NCBI RefSeq assembly: GCF_932526225.1
Contig: NC_064045.1
Coordinates: 14,252,442-14,316,441, forward strand
Length of the DNA stretch: 64,000 bases
Direction: 5' to 3'
Origin: Nematostella vectensis
Taxonomy: Eukaryota; Cnidaria; Anthozoa; Actiniaria; Edwardsiidae
The notes beneath the pieces were generated by a model. That model was not told the DNA's origin. It did not search any database and saw only the letters and a program-made list of their open reading frames with translations. Shown in pieces: positions 1 through 14,300 of the stretch (position 1 is its first letter; every line of letters begins with the position of its first letter). The position numbers and the translations under genes were made by a program.

Positions 1-2100
1 CTGTACAGGACCTACCCTTGTGGACTGTACAGGACCTACCCTAGTGGACTGTACAGGACCTACCCTAGTGGACTGTACAGGACCTACCCTAGTGGACCGT
101 ACAGGACCTACCCTAGTGGACTGTACAGGACCTACCCTAGTGGACTGTACAGGACCTACCCTAGTGGACTGTACAGGACCTACCCTAGTGGACTGTACAG
201 GATCTACCCTAGTGGACTGTACAGGACCTACCCTAGTGGACTGTACAGGACCTACCCTAGTGGACTGTACAGGACCTACCCTAGTGGACTGTACAGGACC
301 TACCCTAGTGGACTGTAAAGACCTACCCTAGTGGACTGTACAGGACCTACCCTTGTGGACTGTACAAGACCTACCCTAGTGGACTGTACAGGACCTACCC
401 TAGTGGACTGTACAGGACCTACCCTAGTGGACTGTAAAGACCTACCCTAGTGGACTGTACAGGACCTACCCTTGTGGACTGTACAGGACCTACCCTAGTG
501 GACTGTACAGGACCAACCCTAGTGGACTGTACAGGACCTACCCTAGTGGACTGTACAGGACCAACCCTAGTGGACTGTACAGGACCTACCCTAGTGGACT
601 GTACAGGACCTACCCTAGTGGACTTACAGGACCTACCCTAGTGGACTGTACAGGACCTACCCTAGTGGACTGTACAAGACCTACCCTAGTGGACTGTACA
701 GGACCTACCCTAGTGGACTGTACAGGACCTACCCTAGTGGACTGTACAGGACCTACCCTAGTGGACTGTACAGGACCTACCCTAGTGGACTGTACAGGAC
801 CTACCCTAGTGGACTGTACAGGACCTACCCTTGTGGACTGTACAGGACCTACCCTTGTGGACTGTACAGGACCTACCCTAGTGGACTGTACAGGACCTAC
901 CCTAGTAGACTGTACAGGACCTACCCTAGTGGACTGTACAGGACCTACCCTAGTGGACTGTACAGGACCTACCCTAGTGGACTGTACAGGACCTACCCTA
1001 GTGGACTGTACAGGACCTACCCTAGTGGACTGTACAGGACCTACCCTAGTGGACTGTACAGGACCTACCCTAGTGGACTGTACAGGACCTACCCTAGTGG
1101 ACTGTACAGGACCTACCCTAGTGGACTGTACAGGACCTACCCTAGTGGACTGTACAGGACCTACCCTAGTGGACTGTACAGGACCTACCCTAGTGGACTG
1201 TACAGGATCTACCCTAGTGGACTGTACAGGACCTACCCTAGTGGACTGTACAGGACCTACCCTAGTGGACTGTACAGGACCTACCCTAGTGGACTGTACA
1301 GGACCTACCCTAGTGGACTGTAAAGACCTACCCTAGTGGACTGTACAGGACCTACCCTTGTGGACTGTACAGGACCTACCCTAGTGGACTGTACAGGACC
1401 TACCCTAGTGGACTGTACAGGACCTACCCTAGTGGACTGTAAAGACCTACCCTAGTGGACTGTACAGGACCTACCCTTGTGGACTGTACAGGACCTACCC
1501 TAGTGGACTGTACAGGACCAACCCTAGTGGACTGTACAGGACCTACCCTAGTGGACTGTACAGGACCTACCCTAGTGGACTGTACAGGACCTACCCTAGT
1601 GGACTGTACAGGACCTACCCTAGTGGACTGTACAGGACCTACCCTAGTGGACTGTACAGGACCTACCCTAGTGGACTGTACAGGACCTACCCTAGTGGAC
1701 TGTACAGGACCTACCTAAGTGGACTGTACAGGGCCTACCCTAGTGGACTGTACAGGACCTACCCTTGTGGACTGTACAGGACCTACCCTAGTGGACTGTA
1801 CAGGACCTACCCTTGTGGACTGTACAGGACCTACCCTAGTGGACTGTACAGGACCAACCATAGTGGACTGTACAGGACCTACCCTAGTGAACTGTACAGG
1901 ACCAACCCTAGTGGACTGTACAGGACCAACCCTAGTGGACTGTACAGGACCTACCCTAGTGGACTGTACAGGACCTACCCTAGTGGACTGTACAGGACCT
2001 ACCCTAGTGGACTGAACAAGACCTACCCTAGTGGACTGTACAGGACCTACCCTAGTGGACTGTACAGGACCTACCCTAGTGGACTGTACAGGACCTACCC
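1..2100. repeat. 24-bp minisatellite abutting exon 42 of the giant gene
   Basis: About 87 tandem copies of a 24-bp unit with core ctgtacaggacctaccctag. The array continues off the left edge. A few copies are 23 bp or carry point changes (ctgtaaagacc, acctaagtgg), which break the frame. On the minus strand the first copy overlaps the end of a coding exon, and each unit carries a GTAGGT donor-like motif and a TGTACAG acceptor-like motif. The unit is 8 codons long, so both strands show long open frames that are not independent genes. Confidence 0.97.
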
Positions 2101-2352
2101 TTGTGGACTGCCCATGCGTGTTGTACATCTCCTTCATGTGTATCGCACCCCCGTCCACAACAGTAATATTTTCGCACTTGCGCAGTACGCCATCCACTTC
2201 CACCGTTACCCCGGCGACGCGCAGCTCGCCCTGCATGGTGGTGAGCCCCCCCTGATATATCACCATATCCATGGGGAGGTGGGAGCGCAGGGAGAGGAAT
2301 GTCTGGTTGAAGCCAAGATGTAGCTTGCCGCTCCTGTCGCCCTCCATTCGAC
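2099..2352 (-). CDS. Giant gene exon 42: GDRSG and LGL segments, ending in the 24-bp array
   Basis: Encodes GRMEGDRSGKLHLGFNQTFL, HLPMDMVIYQGGLTTMQGEL and CENITVVDGGAIHMKEM. The exon runs into the 24-bp minisatellite. The nearest donor-like site is ACAAGG|GTAGGT at 2099/2098, but any later GTAGGT copy is in the same phase. The gene continues beyond the window. Confidence 0.72.
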
Positions 2353-5300
2353 CTATACAAAGATAGCGTCATTATCAAAATAATACTATTATTATTTCAT
2401 AATTGTTGGCATTACTAAATCGTTGAGTACATGGCAAGGGAGAAGGGGAAGAGGGGTAAGGAATATTCAAAGCCATCGACGTTGCTTGACGTGAGCCATT
2501 GTTTGTATGAAACATTCGTAAGGTGCGAAAAATTGCTAAATAAAACTATTATACAGGACCGTAACAAAGGTTGGATCACTGGGGGCATGTGCCCCCCATA
2601 CAATATTTTCATAAATTATAAGAAAATGACCAGAAGGGGCGTGTCTGTGACCCACCCCAAAACCCTACGTGGCCAGCTAAGACACTGATATACCATACTT
2701 ATACTTACACTTCAGTTGCTGAAATACTATTCATGTAATATGGGAATGCTTATAAACTATGCTTTGTTATATTATGTTATACATGATGCCTATCTCTTTC
2801 CTTTTCTTCTATTTCTGATTTGGTCCTTAACATAACATTTGTTTCAAGGGAAAACCACGTAAACTATCTTCTTACCAATAATGATGGAAATAGAGTTGCG
2901 GGTAGCCTGTGGTTTGATAAATGCCAGCTGCGCTCCGCCGTACAGATGGATCTCTTCAAGTTCCACGTCACTCTCATTAGCCCCCAGTTCTCTCTCATCC
3001 AGAGTGAGCCAGACACGGGCCGAGCCATAGTACGAGAAGTCTGGGTACGAACGGCTTAGATTGGTCCTGGGGTCCCGGGGTACACGTCCCAGCGCATTGA
3101 TGTATAATGTTCTGTCAAAATCAAAGTCAAAATCTTTATCTAGTGAAGGTCACATAAAAAGAGCATGTTTTGAAGCACTTTGGTGAGACAATCTCTTGAT
3201 TCTTGTTTTCTTACTAAACTAATTCGCTTCAATCCTAAGAAATATGGTGATGCAGTGATATATCAATATCCAAATCAAAATCAAAGCAGCAACATTGTAA
3301 TTTAAATCGACGTTAAGTCGACATTTTTTGTGTTTTGACAGACTTTTTTTAATAGACAAAAAAAAATTCATGCCAAGCACACAATGACCACACCTTATGA
3401 CGCTTAAAACAAGATTCTGGCCCAAAATTGCCATCTTTAACTTATCGAACTCCCCTAACTAAAGACCTTCTAGTGAAATGAATAAAACCAGCTCGATTCA
3501 TTCTTGACAGGTTTCTTCGGTAGAAAAAACGGCCTTACCGGTTCTGTACCCATTTGGAGCCATTGATTGGTTCATTCTCAATCTGCAGAAGCCTATCAGC
3601 GTGGGCCGCGTCATCCATGCGATCATGACCATACGTGGCGTTATTACCAGGCACATCGTCCAGGAAGATGGTCCCAGGGCCCCCGGGCTCGTACGAGCTT
3701 GCCCCACCAGCAGCCAGGAACTTGCCCAGAAAATGGTTCTCGCGATAATACAAAGCAATTCTCCCTGCCCCACCACCACCCCCATAGTATCCTGTCGACA
3801 TGTCGCCTGACCCCCCGGATGCGTCTATGTCGCCATCACCATGGATACGGGAGGTGTAGATCAGGATGCTACCCCCGCTTCCTCCACCACTTCGTGTAGC
3901 CTGACCATTACCTCCACGGGATGAGATTGTCCCATCAACTGTAAGAGTATCGTGAGCAAGAATTTGCAGTCTCCCCCCACCTCTTCCCCCAGTAAAGGGA
4001 AATACTTCCGAGCCACCGGTACTTCCGGTGTTATTGGGGATTCTATAGTTCCCGTATGAGACGCCGACGCGTGATTGGCCGTTGCCTTGTCCTCCGTGAC
4101 CCCCGTGTCCGGCTCCTGAGGAGCCTGTTGCGTGACCATATCCGTCACCATGGAAGCGAGTATTGCGTGACGGGGCTAGGGCGTCAAAAGACAGTTCGGC
4201 GAAAGGCTCCACGGTAATGTTCTTGTAGTCTAGAGTAAGACTGTTGGCTTGGACCTGAAAACACCGCAAAGGAATAGTCAAAAACATTTCTATTCTACCG
4301 AAAAGAACGTGCGAATATATGTAAATGATCTCTATACTATCTAAAGAAAGGCATCCTTAAAACTGCCCGGCTGTGTTTTTTTTTCTACGGAAATAGCCAG
4401 GTGTTCACAAGAGGTCCATCTAGAGGGACAAGCAAATTTTATGTCTTTACAAAAGAAACTCAAACGTGCCTTCAAGGGCCGCCATTTTATTTGTAAATGG
4501 TTGTTTGGGAAAGCTAGTCTCATAACTGTAAATCCGCGTGTGATAGTGATACCAACACGGACTACAGTGATACCTACCCGGACTACAGTGATACCTACCC
4601 GGACTACAGTGATACCTACCCGGACTACAGTGATACCTACCCAGGGGCGGATCTAGTTTTTGGCTAAAGGGGGGGGTTTGGCTCAGTGACAAAGGGGGGA
4701 GGGGGTATTTTTTTTTGTTACATATGGCTTTCTGGAAGCCCAAGGGGGGGTTAAACCGCCTAAACCTTCCCTCTAGATCCGGCTCTCTACTGCCAGCCTA
4801 CAGTGATACCTACCCGGCCGCCTCCGCGTATGTCAAATGTTTTGCCGCGAAACTCAACGGTGAGCGGATCCTCTCTCTCTACCGATAAGAAGCCATTCGT
4901 CTGCACTGTCACGTGATCCAAAGAGAATCTAATGGACACACAATGTGAGCGACAAAGAAGCTCCATCTTAAAACATCCAGTCGCTATTTCCTTGGTTTAG
5001 CTATTCACTCATTTATTTTTCTTATAAAAGCAAATAAAAGAAATTAAACGAAGAGATGATTAGTGCGATAAAAGCAATTCATTAGAAACTGTCTGCAACG
5101 AACACCAGAAAATTTTAATGCCAGATTTGTCAGGAAGTCATGATGGTAAAGCAAGAAGGAAGAAACTTTGTTAATAAACCATACGAACAATATACGTGGT
5201 GTTCTAATCAGCAAACCTTGTTTCAGTAGAGTTTCGATAAGTCACGTGGCAGTCTGGTCCGACAGTTAGATTCTGCAAACTGCGCATGCGCCCTTTCAGT

Positions 5301-8300
5301 ACTAAGTCCACTCCACGACAGGAGAGTATAACAGGAAGCCCAGACATCGTCCCCGGTTGAGATAGCAACGAAAAAGGAAGCGGTTCATGTGATGAAGTCA
5401 TTGTTACGTTCTGGCTCTGACGTAATGTGAGCCATCCGTTTGCATCGCCGCTGACCTTGGAGGCGTGTAGTCGCAGGTTATCGCCACTCAGCCCGAGGCT
5501 CCCTCCTCCACCAATATAAAGCTTTACATAGCAGAACCAATTATAAGCAAACGTAGTAATTAAATTTGTACACTATAGTCATTCATAATATATCGGTTTT
5601 GGTTAGCTAAGATAGCCTTGATTATGTCTAACTGTCAAATAGTGTTATCATGGCCTAAAGATGGTGCATTTTATGTCGATCAGACTAGATGTGACTGAAT
5701 CTCGTTAATAAAAAACCAAGAAGTCTTGTTTACCATGAAAGTGAACTCTTTTGAGGAGAGCGTAACCTTACCGAAAAAAGAAGAACTGCACAAAAGCTGT
5801 GTATAAATGCCAACAAATCAGGTGCGTACCAAGAGTTGCTGGGGGAATGGGGGGGGGGCTGTGCGTTGACATTGGTATTGTATGAAAACAGGATATTTTT
5901 AGTAACCTTCAGTAAGAAAAGACACAATTTTAACGGCCAATTTAGGAGGGGGATGTACCCTGGTCACGCCCCTTTGTACGCACGAGTTCTTCTTTTACAG
6001 CCCCACCATTACTTCCCCCTAATTCATTCTACCCCCGTTACCTCATCAAAGATGAACTCAGAGAGGCTCTCGTGCTGTTTTAGTATCCATGTCGTGGCCG
6101 GGGCTTGGACACGATACGAAGGCTGCCGACTGGACGTCGGGTCTTCTCCAATAAAAATTCTTACTTGCGCCAAAGAGGAAAACGTCGATTGTTTCCGAAG
6201 GCTGATTGTTACCTAATAGCGAATACCAAACAACTGGTGAGCAACCAGACAAAAAAGAAAAAGCAATGTGCTCTCCCTAGCGGAAGTAAAAAAATTATTC
6301 TTACACAATACAATTCTTAGTAATTCTATCCAGGAATATCCTTTCTCTTTCTTTTAGTCTGTCGAGGTTATTGACGTACCGACGGCTTCGACGAATTCTT
6401 CGTGTCGAATATATGAAATGCTGTGTGATGTGGCGAAAATTCAAACAACTTACCTTGTCTGTAAATCGTCGAACCTCAAACCTTTCCGGCTGACCTTGCA
6501 GACAATTCGCGGTGTTCACCCAGTCACGTGATGCAACGGTCACAGCATTCTGAAGGTACGCCCTCACAAAGTGCTGGGTCACGTGATCCACGGAACACGA
6601 CGGGTACACCAGCAGGTAGTCCAGGAAGAGAGGGAACGGAAACGAGTAGGTGATAACCGGGCTGGCGTCTTCCGTGTGGTAGAAATCAGACGTTGTTTGG
6701 AATAGATGAGCCAGCGAGCCGTAACCGCTGGAGCAGAGATTAGGATGCCGCGTGCTGACTATCCGACAGTACGGTACCCCTGTGGTGCTAAGAATTATTC
6801 CCATGGGGGAGTGGTAGAGTTTGGAGTAGTAAGGATTTCCATAAGGGTTTCCAGCGAGGCTGACCTCGTGGTTCTCCTTGATTGAAGGTCTCTGTGTTCT
6901 CGGTTGACCGTTATTGATCTTAAGAGTTCTGTAGGGCTGTGAAGCGTTCTTCCTATTTTCTATAAACACGGTTCCCGCGCCGCCGCTTTCAGACGAGCTG
7001 GATCCACCGAATGCTTCATACGATCCGATAAAAGTGTACTCCCCTGAATAATACGCAGCGATCCTACCCCCTCCCCCTCCCCCACCTCTGCTCGTGCTCA
7101 AACCGCCGTTCACCGCTATCCTCCCCTCCCCGTCAAACTTCTTCGTTCGGATAATGACACTTCCACCTGCCCCTCCCCCTGCCGGGGAGCTTTCACCATT
7201 CGCGTGCACCTCCCCTTCCAGTCTCAGCATCTCACTGACGTCAAATATCAAGCATCCCCCGCCACTTCCTCCGGAACTCTTTCCACTGCTCCCACCGCCG
7301 CTACCGTACTCCTCAGGCAAATATATCGTGCCGTAGGCGGGGGAAGTGGCTAAGCCGTAGATCCCGCGTCCACCACGCCCACCATAAGCACCGCCACCGG
7401 ATTCCGTGTTGAATGCCGTAGAGGAAGCTCCACCACCCGGACCTTGCCCGGGACCAAATCCCCGAGAGTCCGCGGATATTTCACCTGATATTAAAAAATT
7501 TAAATCAACCATGTTCCAAAGTGGTTCCCATTTAAAATCCTTATTACGTATTAAAAATGACCCATCCTGTAATCTAGGGATCTAGAAAGCCCTAAAAAAT
7601 TTCTCGACCGGGAATCGAAAACGTGTTATTAGGCGACGACACGCAGACACTCTAGTTATAGTTACTAAGCACCAGTCTAAAGAGAGAAATCATACATAGA
7701 GTCACAAGAACAGAAACCATTAGCTTTGTGTAGTTACAAACGTAGTGGGGAGGGGAGATCGGAGCAGGGAGCTATGTGCTAGGAATTATGGGATCCTCCT
7801 GGCAAGGTTTTCATCTTGGTATTGTTCTTTCCCCCTTCATCTGGCTTACTAGAGCAGTTCCCGGCTCGTTTTGCATATGGTAAATACTAAATTGTTGCAC
7901 CAATGCGTGAAAAGGACAAATCACGGAAATTTACCTGCAACATCCACTGTAAGATTTTGGGCCATAATATTCAAATTATTCGCGTCCAGTCCTCCTCCGC
8001 CATTCACAATTAACCGCTTTACATGAAGCGTGACACGTGACTGATTGCCAGGCGACAGAGCTGTAGACACCAATCTTCCAAGGGACCGGATAGAGATGTT
8101 GATAAAACGGAAGTGCCCTTGCTCTTCGTTTAAGGACCGTCCCGCTGACCACAGAAGCAGACGTCCATTCCTGTCGATGGTGTAGTCGACGGAATGATGT
8201 AATGTCCCGTTTATCTCCATGTATACTTCCCTACGTTTAATAGTCAAGAATATAATAAATAACTCTAGGACAAGGCCATGAGTGAATAATTTAATAAATA

Positions 8301-11300
8301 AAAGAGCCCGAGGTTTGTATGAATCCAACCATGCATTAAAGTTAGGTAAACGGACATCTTCAATATTTAGCATTTGCATAGCGCGAATTACTATCGTAAG
8401 ACATGTCGAATGTGCTTCACGTGTGATTTACATACCTGAGGGAAAGCCTTCTTGGCACTTGCAAATCACCATTATTATACACCAGTGTGTTGATAGGGAA
8501 ATACAAGTCCACGTTGTCAAACCCGACGGACTGGTACCGACCCACATGGAATACCCCTGTGCGATCACCAACTAGTCTAGCAGCGTAAAGAGAGATTGGA
8601 ACTCGGGAGCCATTGCCATATAAGGCAACGTGTGCGTTACCATGGAGAAAGAAGTCATCAAGGGTATAGTTTGTGAGGTCATTTAACCATGTGACGCCAC
8701 CGATGTATCTATAAAGCATAAAGGAGAACCAAATACTTACTCATGGTAAAGCCATTATCAGAATAAATTAAGCGGAAGGCCGAAAGTAACTGGGACACTT
8801 CATATAGCAACACTCTCCCATCTCCTCATCTCCCCACCCCGATTTTTTAGCTCATAACGAACAGCAACTAGGCGACCTTTCGCCCTTCGACAGTACGAAG
8901 GGCAGGGAAATTGTAACACTGTCGAGTCCAGGACACTCAGGCTTCATACCTTAACATGTTCTATAATTACAAGGCCCTGTTCTATGGGTATAGATATAAG
9001 TATCACTGTGCTGTAACTACTGTTGATTATAAGCGAACATGGTTAAAAGTACACCGTACATACGATAAAAATATGTTTTGGTTGTAATCAGACAAGAATG
9101 ACAAAAAGGTAATCAGCGGCCCCGAAAAAGCTTCGGAACCTACTGCATAACCGTAGGACGAACCATCGTAACGGCACAGCAACAGTCAGACATGGTAGTT
9201 TAAACCCATAACGACTATAAGGTTAGCGTTTCGTACAGTCAGACTAGAGCAGTTTAAACCCATAACGACTATAAGGTTAGCGCTTCGTACAGTTTTAAGA
9301 CACACCTTGTATCGCTGTACACGCCATGCATCAAATGTCTCAACCTTTTCACGCGCTTCTCGTCAGACCAGGGGTAGGAGCGGCCCAGGTTACTAACCAT
9401 GAGTCCTCGATACTCGACTGTGCTCCCATTCCGCCGCTCGAGGTAGACCGTACCCCCCGCTCCAGCCTCCACATCACTATCCCCACCACTGGCGGAGATC
9501 GTCCCGTTGAAGTTCATCATGAAGGTGTGGTAGAGCGCCACCCTGCCTCCTGCACCACCGCCCCCCTTTGGTGACCCCTTTCCACCATCAACTGACACCC
9601 TCCCGTATCCGCTCATGTCCTGGCAGTTGATCCAGATGGAACCGCCGCTTCCCCCTCCTGCAGTGCTAGAAGGAGGCCCCGCCTCCCCATCAGCTGTCAG
9701 CTGTCCATCAAGAACGAAATGACGTGTGTCAATCTTTAATGCACCGCCCCCTTGTCCGCCTAGACCGCCACGCGAGATAGAGTTACCGGACGGGGAAGTG
9801 CTGCTTGTGCGATAATCCCCGTAATACAGCATCCCTGAAATGAAAAGGGTTTTGCGTGTTATACTTCAACACAAATTCGCGCGAAAACATATCTGGGAGA
9901 TCTAATCATGCACCTGAGAGACTATTGATCGTGTCATTTGCTATATCATTGTATTTATTGTCGTTAAATTTTTTTTTATAATTTTCAAATAGAAGTGTCT
10001 ATATAAAGCATCTTATAGAGAAAATGAAAATGAAGTTGGGTCCGTGTTTTTTCAAGTGAATTGAATGAAATGAATGCTTCAATTTTCATTGCTATGTATA
10101 CTCATTTTGACGGGTACGTCAACAAGATTTTAAAACTTGAAAAAACGATTCAGAAAACAACGCTCCAAATCGCGACATTGCCGACTATATATCATTACTT
10201 TACACATACCATAGTGTTGTCCATATCCTCCAGCGCTCCCATAATCCTTTGGTGCGTACACAGACCCATAGAACTGACCAGTACGGCTCGTCCCATACCC
10301 CTGGCCACCAGTACCAGCATGCCCCGCGCCACTAGCACCGGACACGTGTCCAGTCCCCTGACCGGGGCCCTCAGAAGGTTCGTACTCATTCCCAGTCCTC
10401 CCCTCCTTGGTGATGTAGCCTGCGTGATTGTGACTTAGTCTCCCGCCTGAGTACACGGCCAGAAGGTGCGAAGTCGCGATGGTCAGTCGGTTGTTTGACT
10501 TAAAATGGCCACCGCCGTAGATCTAAGTTAAATATCAATCGAATCATGAGAAGAGCAGGCCTTAAAAAAGGGGGAGGGGGGCACGATACAGGAACATTAT
10601 GAAAATATTCAAGGAGTCCTTTCCTTTTAAATTTTAATATAAATATTTTGGCATCACTTGTCCCTGGTGCCCCAACTCACCCAACCCCCTCCCCCCTGAT
10701 CAGGCAAACTTTTTCATAACTCACCCACCCCCCCCCCCCCCTGATAAGGCAAACTTTTTCTTAACTCACCCAACCCCCCCCCCCCCTGATCAGGCAAACT
10801 TTTTCTTAACTCACCCAACCCCCTCCCCCTGATAAGGCAAACTTTTTCTTAACTCACCCAACCCCCTCCCCCTGATCAGGCAAACTTTTTATTAACTCAC
10901 CCAACCCCGTCCCCCCTGATAAGGCAAACTTTTTATTAACTCACCCAACCCCGTCCCCCCTGATAAGGCAAACTTTTTCATAACTCACCCAACCCCGTCC
11001 CCCCTGATAAGGCAAACTTTTCTTAACTCACCCAACCCCCTCCCCCTGATAAGGCAAACTTTTTCTTAACTCACCCAACCCCCTCCTCCTGGTCAGGCAA
11101 ACTTTTTCTTAACTCACCCAACCCCGTCCCCCTGACCAGGCAAACTTTTTCATAACTCACCCAACCCCCTCCCCCTGATCAGGCAAACTTTTTCATAACT
11201 CACCCAACCCCGTCCCCCCTGATAAGGCAAACTTTTTATTAACTCACCCAACCCCGTCCCCCCTGATAAGGCAAACTTTTTCATAACTCACCCAACCCCC

Positions 11301-14300
11301 TCCCCCTGATAAGGCAAACTTTTTCTTAACTCACCCAACCCCCTCCCCCTGATTAGGCAAACTTTTTCTTAATTCACCCAACCCCCTCCCCCTGATTAGG
11401 CAAACTTTTTCTTAACTCACCCAACCCCCTCCCCCTGATCAGGCAAACTTTTTCTTAACTCGCCAAACCCCGTCCCCCCTGATAAGGCAAACTTTTTCAT
11501 AACTCACCCAACCCCGTCCCCCCTGATAAGGCAAACTTTTTCTTAACTCACCCAACCCCCTCCCCCTGATCAGGCAAACTTTTTCTTAACTCACCCAACC
11601 CCCTCCCCCTGATAAGGCAAACTTTTTCATAACTCACCCAACCCCGTCCCCCCTGATAAGGCAAACTTTTTCATAACTCACCCAACCCCCTCCCTCTGAT
11701 AAGGCAAACTTTTTCTTAACTCACCCAACCCCCTCCCCCTGATTAGGCAAACTTTTTCTTAACTCACCCAACCCCCTCCCCCTGATCAGGCAAACTTTTT
11801 CTTAACTCACCCAACCCCCTCCCCCTGATAAGGCAAACTTTTTCTTAACTCACCCAACCCCCTCCCCCTGATCAGGCAAACTTTTTCATAACTCACCCAA
11901 CCCCGTCCCCCCTGATAAGGCAAACTTTTTATTAACTCACCCAACCCCGTCCCCCCTGATAAGGCAAACTTTTTCATAACTCACCCAACCCCCTCCCCCT
12001 GATAAGGCAAACTTTTTCTTAACTCACCCAACCCCCTCCCCCTGATTAGGCAAACTTTTTCTTAACTCACCCAACCCCCTCCCCCCTGATCAGGCAAACT
12101 TTTTCTTAACTCGCCAAACCCCGTCCCCCCTGATAAGGCAAACTTTTTCATAACTCACCTAACCCCGTCCCCCCTGATAAGGCAAACTTTTTCTTAACTC
12201 ACCCAACCCCCTCCTCCTGATCAGGCAAACTTTTTCTTAACTCACCCAACCCCCTCCCCCTGATAAGGCAAACTTTTTCTTAACTCACCCAACCCCGTCC
12301 CCCCTGATAAGGCAAACTTTTTCATAACTCACCCAACCCCCTCCCCCTGATAAGGCAAACTTTTTCTTAACTCACCCAACCCCCTCCCCCTGATTAGGCA
12401 AACTTTTTCATAACTCACCCAACCCCCTCCCCCTGATAAGGCAAACTTTTTCTTAACTCACCAAACCCCGTCCCCCCTGATAAGGCAAACTTTTTCATAA
12501 CTCACCCAACCCCGTCCCCCCTGATAAGGCAAACTTTTTCTTAACTCACCAAACCCCGTCCCCCCTGATAAGGCAAACTTTTTCTCTGGTTTAGGCTCAT
12601 CACAGATCTTTTTATCTGTTTATGCTCGGAAGCACGCCTATTTAAATCAAGGTTGCAGTCGTTGTGTCGTAACCCGCCGTCTCCTTAATTGTTTTCGTGG
12701 AAATAAGCATATAATCGTATAAAAATCTAGCTTGGAATGTTTTAGCATTATTATTTTGCATGCGAACATTTTATTTAGCTATCTATAAGTTACCCATGAA
12801 TCAATGCGCTACAAACTGCGGTGCGCGTGCACCACTAGGTCCGGCCCAGGATACCACTTTATCTTTCAAGAAGGGGGTTAATCCCCTCTTCAATAGACAA
12901 AACTTCTGCAAAATAATATATATATTTCATGTCACGTCCCCTCACCGTGACATTAGTACTCCTGAGCGTTGAGCGCAGCCTCTTGTGCGATGAGAACAGT
13001 TCGAATGTGCCCTGATCCTGAACGTGAAGAGAAGTGACGTCATACTCGCCGGGCATTGTAACGTCACCAAGGCTCGAGTTTGAGTCTGCATAGAATGAGC
13101 CGCCATCGAACACGAACAGATCTCGTATCCCGGATATCTAGGGAAGACAAGAATGGCTATCATAAGAACAGCCCCGTATAGTAGTGTATATACGGGATGA
13201 TTATACGGCCCCTTGTACCAGATATCATAACGATATGAGAAACAGTAGTGTTCCATTATTGGCCCGACTAGTGTCGATGTGTGTATAGCTGGTGTTCCGT
13301 CACTAGCCTGACTGGTGCCGATGTGTGTATAGCTAGTGTTCCGTCATTGGCCCGACTGGTGCCGATGTGTGTATGGCTAGTGTTCCGTCATTGGCCCGAC
13401 TGGTGCCGATGCGCTTATAGCTAGTGTTCCGTCACTGGTCCGACTGGTGCCGATGTGTGTATAGCTAAGTGTTCCGTCACTGGCCCGACTGGTGCCGATG
13501 TGTGTATAGCTAGTGTTCCGTCACTAGCCTGACTGGTGCCGATGTGTGTATAGCTAAGTGTTCCGTCACTGGCCCGACTGGTGCCGATGTGTGTATAGCT
13601 AGTGTTCCGTCACTGGCCCGACTGGTGCCGATGTGTGTATAGCTGGTGTTCCGTCACTAGCCTGACTGGTGCCGATGTGTGTATAGCTAGTGTTCCGTCA
13701 CTGGCCTGACTGGTGCCGATGTGTGTATAGCTAGTGTTCCGTCATTGGCCCGACTGGTGCCGATGTGTGTATAGCTAAGTGTTCCGTCACTGGCCTGACT
13801 AGTGTCGATGTGTGTATAGCTGGTGTTCCATCACTAGCCTGACTGGTGCCGATGTGTGTATAGCTAGTGTTCCGTCACTGGCCCGACTGGTGCCGATGTG
13901 TGCATAGCTAGTGTTCCGTCACTGGCCCGACTGGTGCCGATGTGTGTATAGCTAGTGTTCCGTCATTGGCCCGACTGGTGCCGATGTGTGTATAGCTAGT
14001 GTTCCGTCACTGGCCCGACTGGTGCCATTGTGTGTTTAGCTAGTGTTCCGTCATTGGCCCGACTGGTGCCGATGTGCTTATAGCTAGTGTTCCGTCACTG
14101 GCCCGACTGGTGCCGATGTGTGTATAGCTGGTGTTCCGTCATTGGCCCGACTGGTGCCGATGTGCTTATAGCTAGTGTTCCGTCACTGGCCCGACTGGTG
14201 CCGATGTGTGTTTAGCTGGTGTTACGTCACTGGCCCGACTGGCGCCGATGTGTGTATGGCTAGTGTTCCGTCACTGGCCCGACAGGTGCCGATGTGCTTA

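Noticed and set aside
20-2015. Plus-strand MDCTGPTLV repeat proteins in the 24-bp array
   Set aside because: The unit is a multiple of three without a stop; frames break at unit-length variants, and there is no start context, splice site or unique sequence.
2031-2378. Alternative frames across exon 42
   Set aside because: They are shadows of exon 42, whose frame matches the module (GDRSGKLHLG).
10640-12590. CRISPR-like repeat array
   Set aside because: Units are directly adjacent without spacers, and the region is an intron of an animal gene. The same applies to the other arrays.
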